This document shows, in pieces, positions 18,923 through 26,453 of a DNA stretch of 64,000 bases. A program made the translations under genes and the position numbers. The notes beneath the pieces are model-generated. The model saw only the letters and a list, made by a program, of their open reading frames with translations, made no database searches and was not told the origin of the DNA. The DNA comes from Hymenobacter sp. UV11 (GTDB taxonomy: Bacteria; Bacteroidota; Bacteroidia; Cytophagales; Hymenobacteraceae), in NCBI RefSeq assembly GCF_004684095.1, contig NZ_SRII01000017.1, positions 16,317-80,316 on the forward strand, given 5' to 3'. Within the stretch, counting starts at the first letter, position 1. The number at the start of each line of letters is the position of its first letter.

Positions 18923-19498
18923 ATGAGTATTAATGTAGACACACACAAGGAACCTTCCTTTTCTTTACGAAACCGCCTAGGAAGAATTTCTTGGCAGTTT
19001 TTCTCTCTCTTATTATTTCGCTTCTCGCCTAAACCTTTCCACGCGTGGCGTTCATTTCTGCTCCGCTGTTTTGGCGCCAAGGTGGGCCAGGGAGTGCATG
19101 TGTATCCGGGGGTAAAAATATGGGCCCCATGGAACCTTGAGCTTTCCGACGAGTGTGGCATTGCCAGCGGTGCTACACTCTATTCTCAAGGCAAGATATG
19201 CATTGGCCGTCGCGCAGTAATCTCACAGGGCGTACATCTAGTTACGGGAACTCATGATTATTCCCAGCCAGGGTTTCCGTTGGTCACCGCACCGATCAGT
19301 ATTGGAAACCAAGTTTGGATTGCGGCGGAGGCATTTGTCCATCCCGGCATCACCATTGGGGAGGGTTGTGTAATTGGCGCTCGCTCGGTCGTAACCAAAG
19401 ATATGCCCAAATGGATGGTCTGCACCGGACATCCCTGTGTACCTATCAAACCAAGAACATTCGCTTGTGAGACAAAGATGTTAACCACTGACCGGTAA
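18923..19498 (+). CDS. WcaF-like hexapeptide acetyltransferase
   Basis: Colanic-acid WcaF-type O-acetyltransferase. Hexapeptide turns run through HVYPGVKIWAPWNL, CIGRRAVISQGVHLVTGTHD (catalytic His in the last segment), SIGNQVWIAAEAFVHPGITIGEGCVIGARSVVTKDMP. The ATG at 18923 fits the family start (MSINVDTHKEPSFSL); TTG 18905 is in frame but lies next to the IS. The IS3 copy ends 22 bp upstream of the start, so the native promoter has been displaced. Confidence 0.87.
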   Translation: MSINVDTHKEPSFSLRNRLGRISWQFFSLLLFRFSPKPFHAWRSFLLRCFGAKVGQGVHVYPGVKIWAPWNLELSDECGIASGATLYSQGKICIGRRAVISQGVHLVTGTHDYSQPGFPLVTAPISIGNQVWIAAEAFVHPGITIGEGCVIGARSVVTKDMPKWMVCTGHPCVPIKPRTFACETKMLTTDR

Positions 19499-19590
19499 AA
19501 AACACCCACGGAGAAATTAATACTTATTGCAATTCAGAGCTAGTTTTCCAGAAGCTCATTTCAAGCCCGGTCCGTACGACAAGTCCTATA

Positions 19591-20433
19591 ATGATTTCAG
19601 TCATCATACTTACCAAGAATGAAGCAGCAGATCTGCCTAATTGCTTAGATTCTGTTAAGTGGTCTAATGACGTACACATTCTTGATTCGGGTAGTACTGA
19701 TAAAACCCTGGAAATTGCTCGCCACTATGGCGCTAAAGTCACCAGCAACCCATTTGAGAGTTTTGGGAAACAGAGAAACTTTGCGCTAGAGCACTTGACC
19801 ATTCAACATGACTGGATTTTATTCTTAGATGCTGATGAAGTAGTGACCAGTGAGTTTAAGCGATCTGTCTTTAAGGCAGTGAGTGAGGCTCCAGAAATTG
19901 TGGCAGGCTTTTATTGTTGCTGGAAGATGATATTAGAAGGTAAATGGCTTAAGCATTGTGACAATTTTCCTAAGTGGCAATTTCGATTATTACGAAAGAA
20001 CCGGGCTAAGTTCACGGACTTTGGTCATGGACAGAAGGAAAAAGATGTGGACGGCTTAATAATGTATATCAAAGAGCCTTATCTCCATTACGGCTTTTCC
20101 AAAGGCTGGGCGCATTGGCTTGATCGTCATAATCGGTATTCCAGCCAAGAAGCCGCTGCAAGAATTCATGATTGCCCGCCCATTAAGCAGATTTTTGCTT
20201 CGCATACCAGCATCCGTAACCCGGCATTGAAGTCTTGGTTGAGCAGGCTCCCTGGGTGGCCATTGTTGCGTTTTATTCAAGCATATTTTCTGAACCTAGG
20301 GTTTTTAGAAGGAATACAAGGGCTTATATATTGCATTAATATCTCTTATTATGAGTTTCTTATTCAAATTAAAATGAGGAACATCAAAGCAGAAGAAATA
20401 ACGCCTTTTGATCATACCTCTAACAATGTATAG
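19591..20433 (+). CDS. Glycosyltransferase family 2, WaaE/KdtX-like
   Basis: GT2 enzyme of the type in lipopolysaccharide core and capsule loci. MISVIILTKNEAADLPNCLDSVKW, ILDSGSTDKT, the signature FGKQRNFAL and the metal motif FLDADEVV (about residues 77-84) match the WaaE/KdtX subfamily. Its C-terminal HWLDRHNRYSSQEAA segment is also typical. Low GC. The 3' end overlaps the next gene by 8 bp. Confidence 0.9.
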   Translation: MISVIILTKNEAADLPNCLDSVKWSNDVHILDSGSTDKTLEIARHYGAKVTSNPFESFGKQRNFALEHLTIQHDWILFLDADEVVTSEFKRSVFKAVSEAPEIVAGFYCCWKMILEGKWLKHCDNFPKWQFRLLRKNRAKFTDFGHGQKEKDVDGLIMYIKEPYLHYGFSKGWAHWLDRHNRYSSQEAAARIHDCPPIKQIFASHTSIRNPALKSWLSRLPGWPLLRFIQAYFLNLGFLEGIQGLIYCINISYYEFLIQIKMRNIKAEEITPFDHTSNNV

Positions 20434-20947
20434 ATTATTCAAAAATAATAGTAGCTATTTGCAAAGTATATTAATTAGAGTTTCATGGCCGGATCTATTT
20501 AAGAATAAATGTTTCCAAGGGCTTTTGTTCTTAGCTTATGCTATACCACTCAGCTATATTGTCTTCTTTGCCAAAAGAAGAAGATATCTTTCAGAACGAT
20601 ATCTTAATATTATTCCTTTAAAAAATTCAGTATATTACTTCATTGCTATCGATTCAAATTCTAGCAAAGAACTTTTAAATTTTTATTTAAACTTATTGGG
20701 AAACATTTTTTTACTCATGCCCTTGGTGGTAATAATTAAGCTGCACTTTAAAGCGATAAAGTATCAGAATATAATTTTAATATGTACTGGAGTAAGCTTA
20801 TTTATCGAATTAATTCAGTATGCGTTGAAAAGAGGGGTGGCTGATATTGATGATATTATACTTAATGTCTTAGGTTCAATTATAAGTCTTATGATTTTAC
20901 AGTTAGTAAAACATTTAATTATTGGGAAAAGCAGTGTTGGACAATAA
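20426..20947 (+). CDS. VanZ-like membrane protein
   Basis: Small integral membrane protein with about four helices. The VanZ-family pattern is clear: NLLGNIFLLMPLVVII, a Glu-x-x-Gln in SLFIELIQYALKRGVADIDDIILNVLGSIISL, and the RG-x-x-DIDD-x-x-x-N-x-x-G signature. VanZ proteins are linked to teicoplanin resistance in enterococci, but in Bacteroidota polysaccharide clusters their function is unknown. ATG 20426 overlaps the previous gene; TTG 20408 is also possible. Confidence 0.8.
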   Translation: MYRLFKNNSSYLQSILIRVSWPDLFKNKCFQGLLFLAYAIPLSYIVFFAKRRRYLSERYLNIIPLKNSVYYFIAIDSNSSKELLNFYLNLLGNIFLLMPLVVIIKLHFKAIKYQNIILICTGVSLFIELIQYALKRGVADIDDIILNVLGSIISLMILQLVKHLIIGKSSVGQ

Positions 20948-20995
20948 CGCTTTCCTTAAATCAATGTATCTTACCGGTATAATGCAATTGTGTTT

Positions 20996-22237
20996 ATGAA
21001 AAAAAGGATTCTATTGATAGGCTATAATTTTCATCCTGAGCCTACTGGTATTGGTAAGTATAGTGGTGAGATGATTCATTGGTTTGCTAAAAATGGTTAT
21101 GACTGTACTGTAATTACAGCCTATCCTTATTATCCCTATTGGAAAGTGCAAGACCCTTATTCAAGGAACAAGCTATGGTATAAAACAGAGCAAAAGTTCT
21201 TTAACGCTAATGGTTCAATAACTATACACCGATGCCCGATGTACGTGCCAGCTAAGCCGTCAGGCATGAAAAGGGTGCTTTTGGACTTCTCATTCCTGGT
21301 TTCTGCCGCTTTGAAATTGTTGCAGCTTTCATTAGGCAAAAAGTTCGATCTTGTATTTGTAGTGGCTCCATCATTTCAATTCGGCCTGTTAGGCATTCTG
21401 TACAAGAGACTTCGTCAGTCAAAGTTCCTCTACCATATACAGGATATGCAAATTGAAGCGGCTCGGGATTTGCAATTAATCAAATCTAAAAAAATACTTA
21501 GTCTCTTATTTAAAATTGAGAAATACATTTTTAATACTGCTGATATTATCAGCAGCATAGCAGATGGTATGGCCCTTAAAATTGAGCAAAAATCCAATAA
21601 GAAGGTATTGCTATTTCCTAATTGGACGGATATCTCTCTATTCTATCCAATTGCAGACCGCGCAACTTTAAAAGAAGAGTTTGGCTTCAAATCTACAGAT
21701 AAAATTATCTTGTATTCAGGTGCTATTGGTGAAAAACAAGGGTTAGAATCCATTTTATATACGGCAAATACTTATAAAGCAGAGCTTAATATAAAATTTA
21801 TTATTTGTGGTTCCGGACCTTATAAACAGCGATTACAAGAATTAGCAGCTGAATTAAACTTATCTAATGTTGTATTCCTGCCTTTACAGGATTTTGAAAA
21901 TTTTAACAGATTTTTAAATCTTGCTGATCTACATTTGGTGATACAGAAATCAAGTGCTAGTGACTTAGTGATGCCTTCTAAGCTCACCACTATCTTATCA
22001 GTTGGCGGTTTAGCTTTAATAACTGCTGATAGTGGCTCGGACTTATACAACTTAGTGAGGGAACACAATATTGGGTTAGTCATAAAGCCAGATGATCAAG
22101 ATGCTTTAAATAATGGCATACAAGAAGCAATTACAATGGACAACGAACGGGTCATTCGCAATACTCGCAAGTACGCAGAGACATATCTTTCGTTAGAAGG
22201 CATCATGAATAAGCTTAAAACCAACGTTGGTCTATAG
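20996..22237 (+). CDS. WcaI-family glycosyltransferase (GT4)
   Basis: GT-B enzyme of the colanic-acid WcaI family. The distinctive start RILLIGYNFHPEPTGIGKYSGEM, then VITAYPYYPYWKV, FLYHIQDMQIEAA, and IILYSGAIGEKQGLESIL at the donor domain are family hallmarks. As in WcaI, the EX7E position reads VIQKSSASDLVMPSKLTTILSVGG. GTG 20990 is in frame 6 bp before ATG 20996. It probably adds fucose or a related sugar, by analogy only. Confidence 0.88.
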   Translation: MKKRILLIGYNFHPEPTGIGKYSGEMIHWFAKNGYDCTVITAYPYYPYWKVQDPYSRNKLWYKTEQKFFNANGSITIHRCPMYVPAKPSGMKRVLLDFSFLVSAALKLLQLSLGKKFDLVFVVAPSFQFGLLGILYKRLRQSKFLYHIQDMQIEAARDLQLIKSKKILSLLFKIEKYIFNTADIISSIADGMALKIEQKSNKKVLLFPNWTDISLFYPIADRATLKEEFGFKSTDKIILYSGAIGEKQGLESILYTANTYKAELNIKFIICGSGPYKQRLQELAAELNLSNVVFLPLQDFENFNRFLNLADLHLVIQKSSASDLVMPSKLTTILSVGGLALITADSGSDLYNLVREHNIGLVIKPDDQDALNNGIQEAITMDNERVIRNTRKYAETYLSLEGIMNKLKTNVGL

Positions 22238-22415
22238 AATCACATGTTACTCAGCAAGAAGGAGCGTTCTATACTTAAGCGCATACTGTTACTAACTCTC
22301 ACAGTATAGCGCCAAGAAGTTAATCACCTATTGGCCATTATTTAGTCTACTGTTTAATTAGTAATTCTTGGTATGGCTCAGCAACTTCAACTCTCAATGC
22401 CAATTCAGCTTATTT

Positions 22416-23474
22416 ATGCGGGAACATAAGGCTAACCTTGATTTGCTTCGAGCTACTGCAATTACAGTAGTTTTTATTTACCACATTAGCCAGTACGTTA
22501 CGAAGGTTCCTGAATCTCTGCATAAAGTATTTGCATTGGGTAGTTATGGAGTTGACCTTTTCTTTGTTTTAAGTGGCTGGTTAATCGGCGGTATATTTTT
22601 CCGTGAATACACTATGGCTGGTCACGTTAAACTGGGAAACTTCTGGGCTCGCCGTTGGCTGAGGACGATGCCGCCCTATTATGCAGCACTACTCATGAGT
22701 TGGTTGGCTGTTTACTACTCTCGCCATCAATCATTTGATCCTAGGTATATTTTCTTTCTACAAAATTATAGCAAATCCGTCCCTTTTTTTAAAATCAGTT
22801 GGTCACTTTGTATTGAAGAGCATTTTTATATAGTACTGCCATTATTATTATATTTATCATTAAAATTTAAGCAGGTTGTTCCTGTTTGTATTGCATTGAT
22901 TGTGTTTTCGATATGCATGAGGTGGCAATATGCAGGCAGTGAATATCCAGCGTTTGGCTATCAACTAACTGCTACCCATTTGCGATTAGATGGGCTATTA
23001 CTTGGCGTATTATGTGCTTATATGTATAATGTCGAGCCACTTTCTTGGAAGCGATTCAGCTTATGGCTCTTTAGGCTAGGCCTTGTTGGTGGTATTATCA
23101 GCATCGTATTATACTTCCTAGATAGTCGATTTATGTATAGTATAGGCATCCTGTCTTTATCTGTGTTTTTTGCAGGCGTGCTGTGTAAATCTGTTAATGA
23201 AGCAGACTGGTCTGTATCACGCTCTAGTATTGTCTCAAAAATAGCTCTGTCTTCATATTCGATCTATCTAGTACACGCACTAGCTATAAACTTATCTGAT
23301 CATTTTATGCCTGGAGGGCAAATAAAATTTATTGGGGTCGCTTTACTTTCAACTGGTGGTATGAGCTTTATTTTCCACTTTTGTATTGAAGAAGTTTCAA
23401 AGCGGATTCGGAACAATTTATTTCCTAACCGAGTTGCTGTAACTCTTGCTAATCAAATACCTATCAACAAGTAA
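22416..23474 (+). CDS. Membrane acyltransferase 3
   Basis: Acyltransferase_3 membrane protein with about ten helices. NLDLLRATAITVVFIYHIS (conserved Arg and His), GVDLFFVLSGWLIGG, FWARRWLRTMPPYY and SWSLCIEEHFYIVLPLLL (W-S-L-x-x-E-E-x-F-Y) are all family motifs. The frame is open from TTG 22368, but the family starts directly with the NLDLLRA helix, so ATG 22416 is preferred. It is a second membrane O-acyltransferase in the cluster besides 6741-7856. Confidence 0.9.
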   Translation: MREHKANLDLLRATAITVVFIYHISQYVTKVPESLHKVFALGSYGVDLFFVLSGWLIGGIFFREYTMAGHVKLGNFWARRWLRTMPPYYAALLMSWLAVYYSRHQSFDPRYIFFLQNYSKSVPFFKISWSLCIEEHFYIVLPLLLYLSLKFKQVVPVCIALIVFSICMRWQYAGSEYPAFGYQLTATHLRLDGLLLGVLCAYMYNVEPLSWKRFSLWLFRLGLVGGIISIVLYFLDSRFMYSIGILSLSVFFAGVLCKSVNEADWSVSRSSIVSKIALSSYSIYLVHALAINLSDHFMPGGQIKFIGVALLSTGGMSFIFHFCIEEVSKRIRNNLFPNRVAVTLANQIPINK

Positions 23475-23654
23475 AAAATAGGTCACTGCAAATTAGCGGC
23501 ACTCCTAAATGTTTGAAATCGAACAATTACCAAAAGGCACTTCTTTGGCATAGGTTCGCCTTGGGCCAATATATCCTTCGCTGAAGTAACTAAAAACAGA
23601 CTCAGTATCTACTTCAGAGGAGAGCACGGTCGTTTAGTGTGGGGTAGTGTAAGT

Positions 23655-23715
23655 CGAAGTCCACTACCTTTTCAAATTATCTCAACTCGGTGTCTATACG
23701 CACGCGACCACCTCA
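23655..23715 (+). mobile_element. IS3 right-end relic (solo terminal repeat)
   Basis: The last 25 bp read as the complement of the TGAGGTGGTC IS3 end (outer bases GCGACCACCTCA at 23704-23715). The 35 bp before it (TCCACTACCTTTTCAAATTATCTCAA) align with the 3' end of orfB in the 17650-18900 copy. The rest of the element is gone. Confidence 0.72.
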
Positions 23716-23734
23716 ACTATTACACTCAAGTTGG

Positions 23735-23757
23735 GCTGACGCTCAGCGTCAGCCCAA
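23735..23757. terminator. GC-rich hairpin between convergent genes
   Basis: GGGCTGACGCT followed by AGCGTCAGCCC forms an 11-bp perfect stem with a one-base centre. It sits between the acyltransferase gene (+) and the recombinase gene (-). No long T run follows, so termination is an inference from location and stem strength. Confidence 0.45.
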
Positions 23758-23801
23758 GTGCCCGCATCAGGTAAAACAGTTTAGGTAGCAAACGCATTCT
23801 C

Positions 23802-24764
23802 CTAAAGCCCTAGCCTTTGCGCAGCGTTGTGCTGGCGTACATTGTCGAGGCGAGTATAGCGGCGAATCATCTCGCTTGTCTTATGCTTGGTCTGATTCAT
23901 GACTTCCGAATCATCTGCACCAGCTAGTTTGGCCACTGTGACAAAGGATGCGCGCAATGAGTGGGCCGAGTATTTGGGCCCCAAATAACGCTGCACAATC
24001 AAGTTCAGGTGTTTATCCGTTAGCCGCCGCTCGGTGAGCCGCTCGCCCTTGCGAAAGGACACGAATACCGGTCCCGTGGGGCGGTCCAACCGCTGCACCC
24101 AGCTTTGCAGCGTGCGAATCGGGCACAGCTTGAAATCTGGTGAATAGAAGATGGCCTTTTCCTCGGCCGCCCCCAGTTGGTTAGTTTTGCTCTTCGCCAA
24201 GTTGACAATTAGTCCTTCCTCGGAGAACGCCAAATCCTCCACGTTCAGCGCTGCCAGCTCCGAGCGGCGGAAGGCCCCCGTAAAGCCCAGCAGCAAAATC
24301 ACCCGGTCCCGCAGGCCGGCCAGTGTTTTGCCGTCGATGCTTTTCACCGTGCGTTTGAAAGTAGCCAGTGTGAAGGCCGGGGCCTGTTTTTGCCGCACGC
24401 CTTTGAGCCGGGCAATGCCGTCCATCAGCACCTTGAATTTCTTGTCATCCGTAGGCGAGTCCGCGCCGCGCAGGGCGTGGGCTTTGGAAACTGCCGCGCA
24501 ATGGCGCTGAATAGTCGACACCTTCTTGCCGGTTTCGGCCAGGTGGGTCACGAAGCCCGCGAGCGTATCCACCGAGGCCGGCAATGGGTCGAGTTCGTGT
24601 TCGGCGCACCACCACCCAAAGCGTTTCAAATCCCCGGCGTAGGCCTTGGCCGTATTCGCCGCGCCGCTCAGCCCGGCCTCGACGTAGCGAGACGTATGCT
24701 CGGCCAGGTGCGCCAGCGCGGCCGAAGGGTTCGCGGGGATGGCAATTACAGCACCGTTTTCCAT
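23802..24764 (-). CDS. Tyrosine site-specific recombinase
   Basis: Integrase of 320 aa. The N-terminal SAM-like core-binding domain covers about residues 15-125. The catalytic domain shows Arg166 in GAFRRSELAAL, a Lys in LAKSKTNQ, HSLR (His268, Arg271), His294 in TKHKTSEMIRRYTR, and Tyr303. It recombines DNA by a 3'-phosphotyrosine intermediate. It lacks the N-terminal arm-binding domain of large phage integrases, so it may act in dimer resolution or integration of a small element. A dif-like palindrome lies 59 bp upstream of its start. Confidence 0.92.
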   Translation of the reverse strand: MENGAVIAIPANPSAALAHLAEHTSRYVEAGLSGAANTAKAYAGDLKRFGWWCAEHELDPLPASVDTLAGFVTHLAETGKKVSTIQRHCAAVSKAHALRGADSPTDDKKFKVLMDGIARLKGVRQKQAPAFTLATFKRTVKSIDGKTLAGLRDRVILLLGFTGAFRRSELAALNVEDLAFSEEGLIVNLAKSKTNQLGAAEEKAIFYSPDFKLCPIRTLQSWVQRLDRPTGPVFVSFRKGERLTERRLTDKHLNLIVQRYLGPKYSAHSLRASFVTVAKLAGADDSEVMNQTKHKTSEMIRRYTRLDNVRQHNAAQRLGL

Positions 24765-24822
24765 GCGACCTATATAGTAAGGAGTGAAACGCCAATTTTA
24801 GCACTCAAAAGCGAAGGTAGCA

Positions 24823-24857
24823 ATAAGGTCCGATAAGTAAGATTTATCGGACCTTAT
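24823..24857. promoter_or_regulatory. dif-like palindrome, candidate recombination site
   Basis: Perfect 14-bp inverted repeat (ATAAGGTCCGATAA at 24823-24836 and TTATCGGACCTTAT at 24844-24857) around a 7-bp centre GTAAGAT. Arms ending ATAA and starting TTAT around a 6-8 bp centre are the layout of Xer dif/cer/pdif sites. It lies 59 bp upstream of the recombinase start. It could instead be a terminator or operator, but no T run follows. Confidence 0.5.
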
Positions 24858-25194
24858 GAATTAATGAATAGTCTTCGACAAGTTAAGAGCTATGAGGTCT
24901 GAACTCATATTGCCCGTGTCCAACAGGATTCACCGGGTAAGTAGTCCAAGATGAAATTGTAACTATCAAGACCAACTATTATTTACTGTTTGGCTGGGAT
25001 TGTTTCCGCTCTTTGAGGCTAGAAGATGCGTAAACATTGAAATAACAGCCGCTATAATGTCCGCGTCAGAATTCTGGGCATTTGGTGAGGTCTAAAACAA
25101 AATAGACATTAAACGGAGATCATATTTAATGTTTGCTTAGAAAGGAGTAAGCTTGTACTTCTACTAAATTAGGTTGACTACGCCAAAAATCTGC
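24858..25194. other. Intergenic region
   Basis: Between the palindrome and the Fic relic no gene or strong repeat is seen. Composition is mixed, and short open frames here have no family resemblance. Confidence 0.4.
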
Positions 25195-25346
25195 ATGAGC
25201 TATCCCATAAATTCAGACCGCAACAAGCCTTGGAACACGCTGCCAGCATTACCATTGGAACAGGAGCTGGTGGAAACAATTGAAATCCTGAGTCAGTTGG
25301 TAAAGGCCTGAGCCGCGCTGGGACGGCTGCAGGATCGGAGTGCAGT
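25195..25346 (+). pseudogene. Fic/DOC-family protein, N-terminal relic
   Basis: From ATG 25195 the reading contains RNKPWNTLPALPLEQELVETIEILSQLVKA, then a TGA (25309-25311), then AALGRLQ. This matches the Fic_N region of AMP-transferases (WNxLPxLP, ELVET, LxKA, then the xALxxL helix). The nonsense codon and loss of everything downstream at the IS3 boundary (25347) make it a dead fragment. The catalytic HPFxxGNGR part is absent. Confidence 0.55.
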
Positions 25347-25376
25347 TGAGGTGGTCGGGTAAGAATGGACATCGAG

Positions 25377-25955
25377 CTAAGGTAGGTTAAAGAGGTAGTG
25401 CAATTCGATTTCGAGCGGGGTGCAGTAGCCCAGGGCGGAGTTCAAGCACTGGGTGTTATAGTAGTGGGCGAGTCGCTCAACGGCATCGCGCCAGCAGGCC
25501 AGATAGGCCCATTGTCCCGTCGCCAGGGCCGGATAGGTGATGTCGCCAACCCAGATTTGATTCGGGGCCGTAGCGGCGGGCCAAGTAGCTAATTTGTTGG
25601 CGGCAGCCACCACCTGCGGGTCAGCTTGGGTGGTGCGCGGCGACCGCGTGCTAGTGCGGGTGCAGAGGGCGCATAAGCCGCTCGCGCTGAGCCAGCCGCG
25701 CAAACGCTGCCGGCCCACCGCATGGCCTTCGCGCCGCAGTTGGGCGCGTAGCCGACGTTGGTCGTAACGGCTGGCATGGGTGGTTAACACGCGCTGGGCA
25801 GCTAGTTGCCAAGCAGCAGGTGCCGACTCGGCTGCCAGCTTGGGCACCCGCTTGCACCAGGCGTAGTAGCCGCTAGCACTGACACCCAACAGTTGGCACT
25901 GCTGTCGCACGGGCCAACAGTGGGCACGTAAGGCAATGAAGGTGAAGCGTTTCAC
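25377..25955 (-). pseudogene. IS3 OrfB, internally deleted
   Basis: 192 aa remain. The reading goes from LACWRDAVER directly to LAHYYNTQ, removing the second Asp and the Glu of the DDE triad (HADRGSQY and NALAES segments of the intact copy). The frame stays open across the deletion. Confidence 0.85.
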
Positions 25956-25979
25956 GACTCGTCGGTTATGAAAATATGG

Positions 25980-26249
25980 TCATAAACTATTGCCCTCCAT
26001 TCCGGCGCAGGCCAGCTGCGCCCGCAAGTGCTTGTTTTCCTGCTCTAGCGTTTCGTTGCCAGCGGGACGGGCTGCTTGCGCCCGGGTGACGCGTACCCAG
26101 GGCCCGAGCAGCGCCTCGCTCATGCCGAGCGCCTGAGCTACTCGTATTGCCGTCTGACCGTCCTGCGTTACCCGACGGACCGCCTCGGCCCGAAAGGCCG
26201 CATCATATTTGGTTCGCGGCCGTTTACCGGCTGGTTTTTCTGCTTCCAT
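25980..26249 (-). pseudogene. IS3 OrfA, 3'-altered
   Basis: The helix-turn-helix is complete (ALGMSEALLGPWVR, including residues missing from the 17699 copy), but the end reads CAGMEGNSL instead of the zipper and LKKAL. The A7 slippery run and the orfA-orfB overlap are therefore lost. Confidence 0.8.
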
Positions 26250-26367
26250 GACAAGGGCAAGTTACTTTCGCCGTGTCCATTCTTACCCGACCACATCAGA
26301 ATAGGCATTTCATATCGAGTCGCTTTCCCGTGAAGAAAGGTATCTACCTCTGGTATCCTGATATCCT

Positions 26368-26433
26368 GCGGCCAAACCGCGGCCAAACCGCGGCCAAACC
26401 GCGGCCAAACCGCGGCCAAACCGCGGCCAAACC
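26368..26433. repeat. 11-bp tandem repeat, six copies
   Basis: Six identical head-to-tail copies of GCGGCCAAACC (26368-26433), followed by AACGTTC. The unit length is close to one helical turn. It sits 20 bp beyond the 3' end of the convergent 26454 gene and 70 bp from an IS end. Possible roles are a protein-binding array or a slippage-prone minisatellite; there is no rep gene beside it. Confidence 0.9.
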
Positions 26434-26453
26434 AACGTTCTTTATCTACCGTG

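Larger units (their letters stand above)
23475..23801. other. Intergenic region ending the polysaccharide block
   Basis: 327 bp between the last cluster gene and the convergent recombinase gene. The only recognisable content is the IS3 end relic at 23655-23715. A short self-complementary stretch near 23735-23757 (GGGCTGACGCTCAGCGTCAGCCC) is a hairpin that could terminate transcription from either side. Confidence 0.6.
25347..26298 (-). mobile_element. IS3-family element with internal deletion
   Basis: 952 bp with ends TGAGGTGGTCGGGT (25347) and the complementary TACCCGACCACATCA (to 26298), the same family as 17650-18900. About 300 bp inside orfB and the frameshift region of orfA are missing, so it cannot transpose by itself. 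No flanking direct repeat is visible. Confidence 0.88.

Noticed and set aside
24390..24836. Long + strand frames opposite the recombinase gene
   Set aside because: GC-rich antisense shadows of the recombinase; arginine- and proline-rich with no family resemblance.
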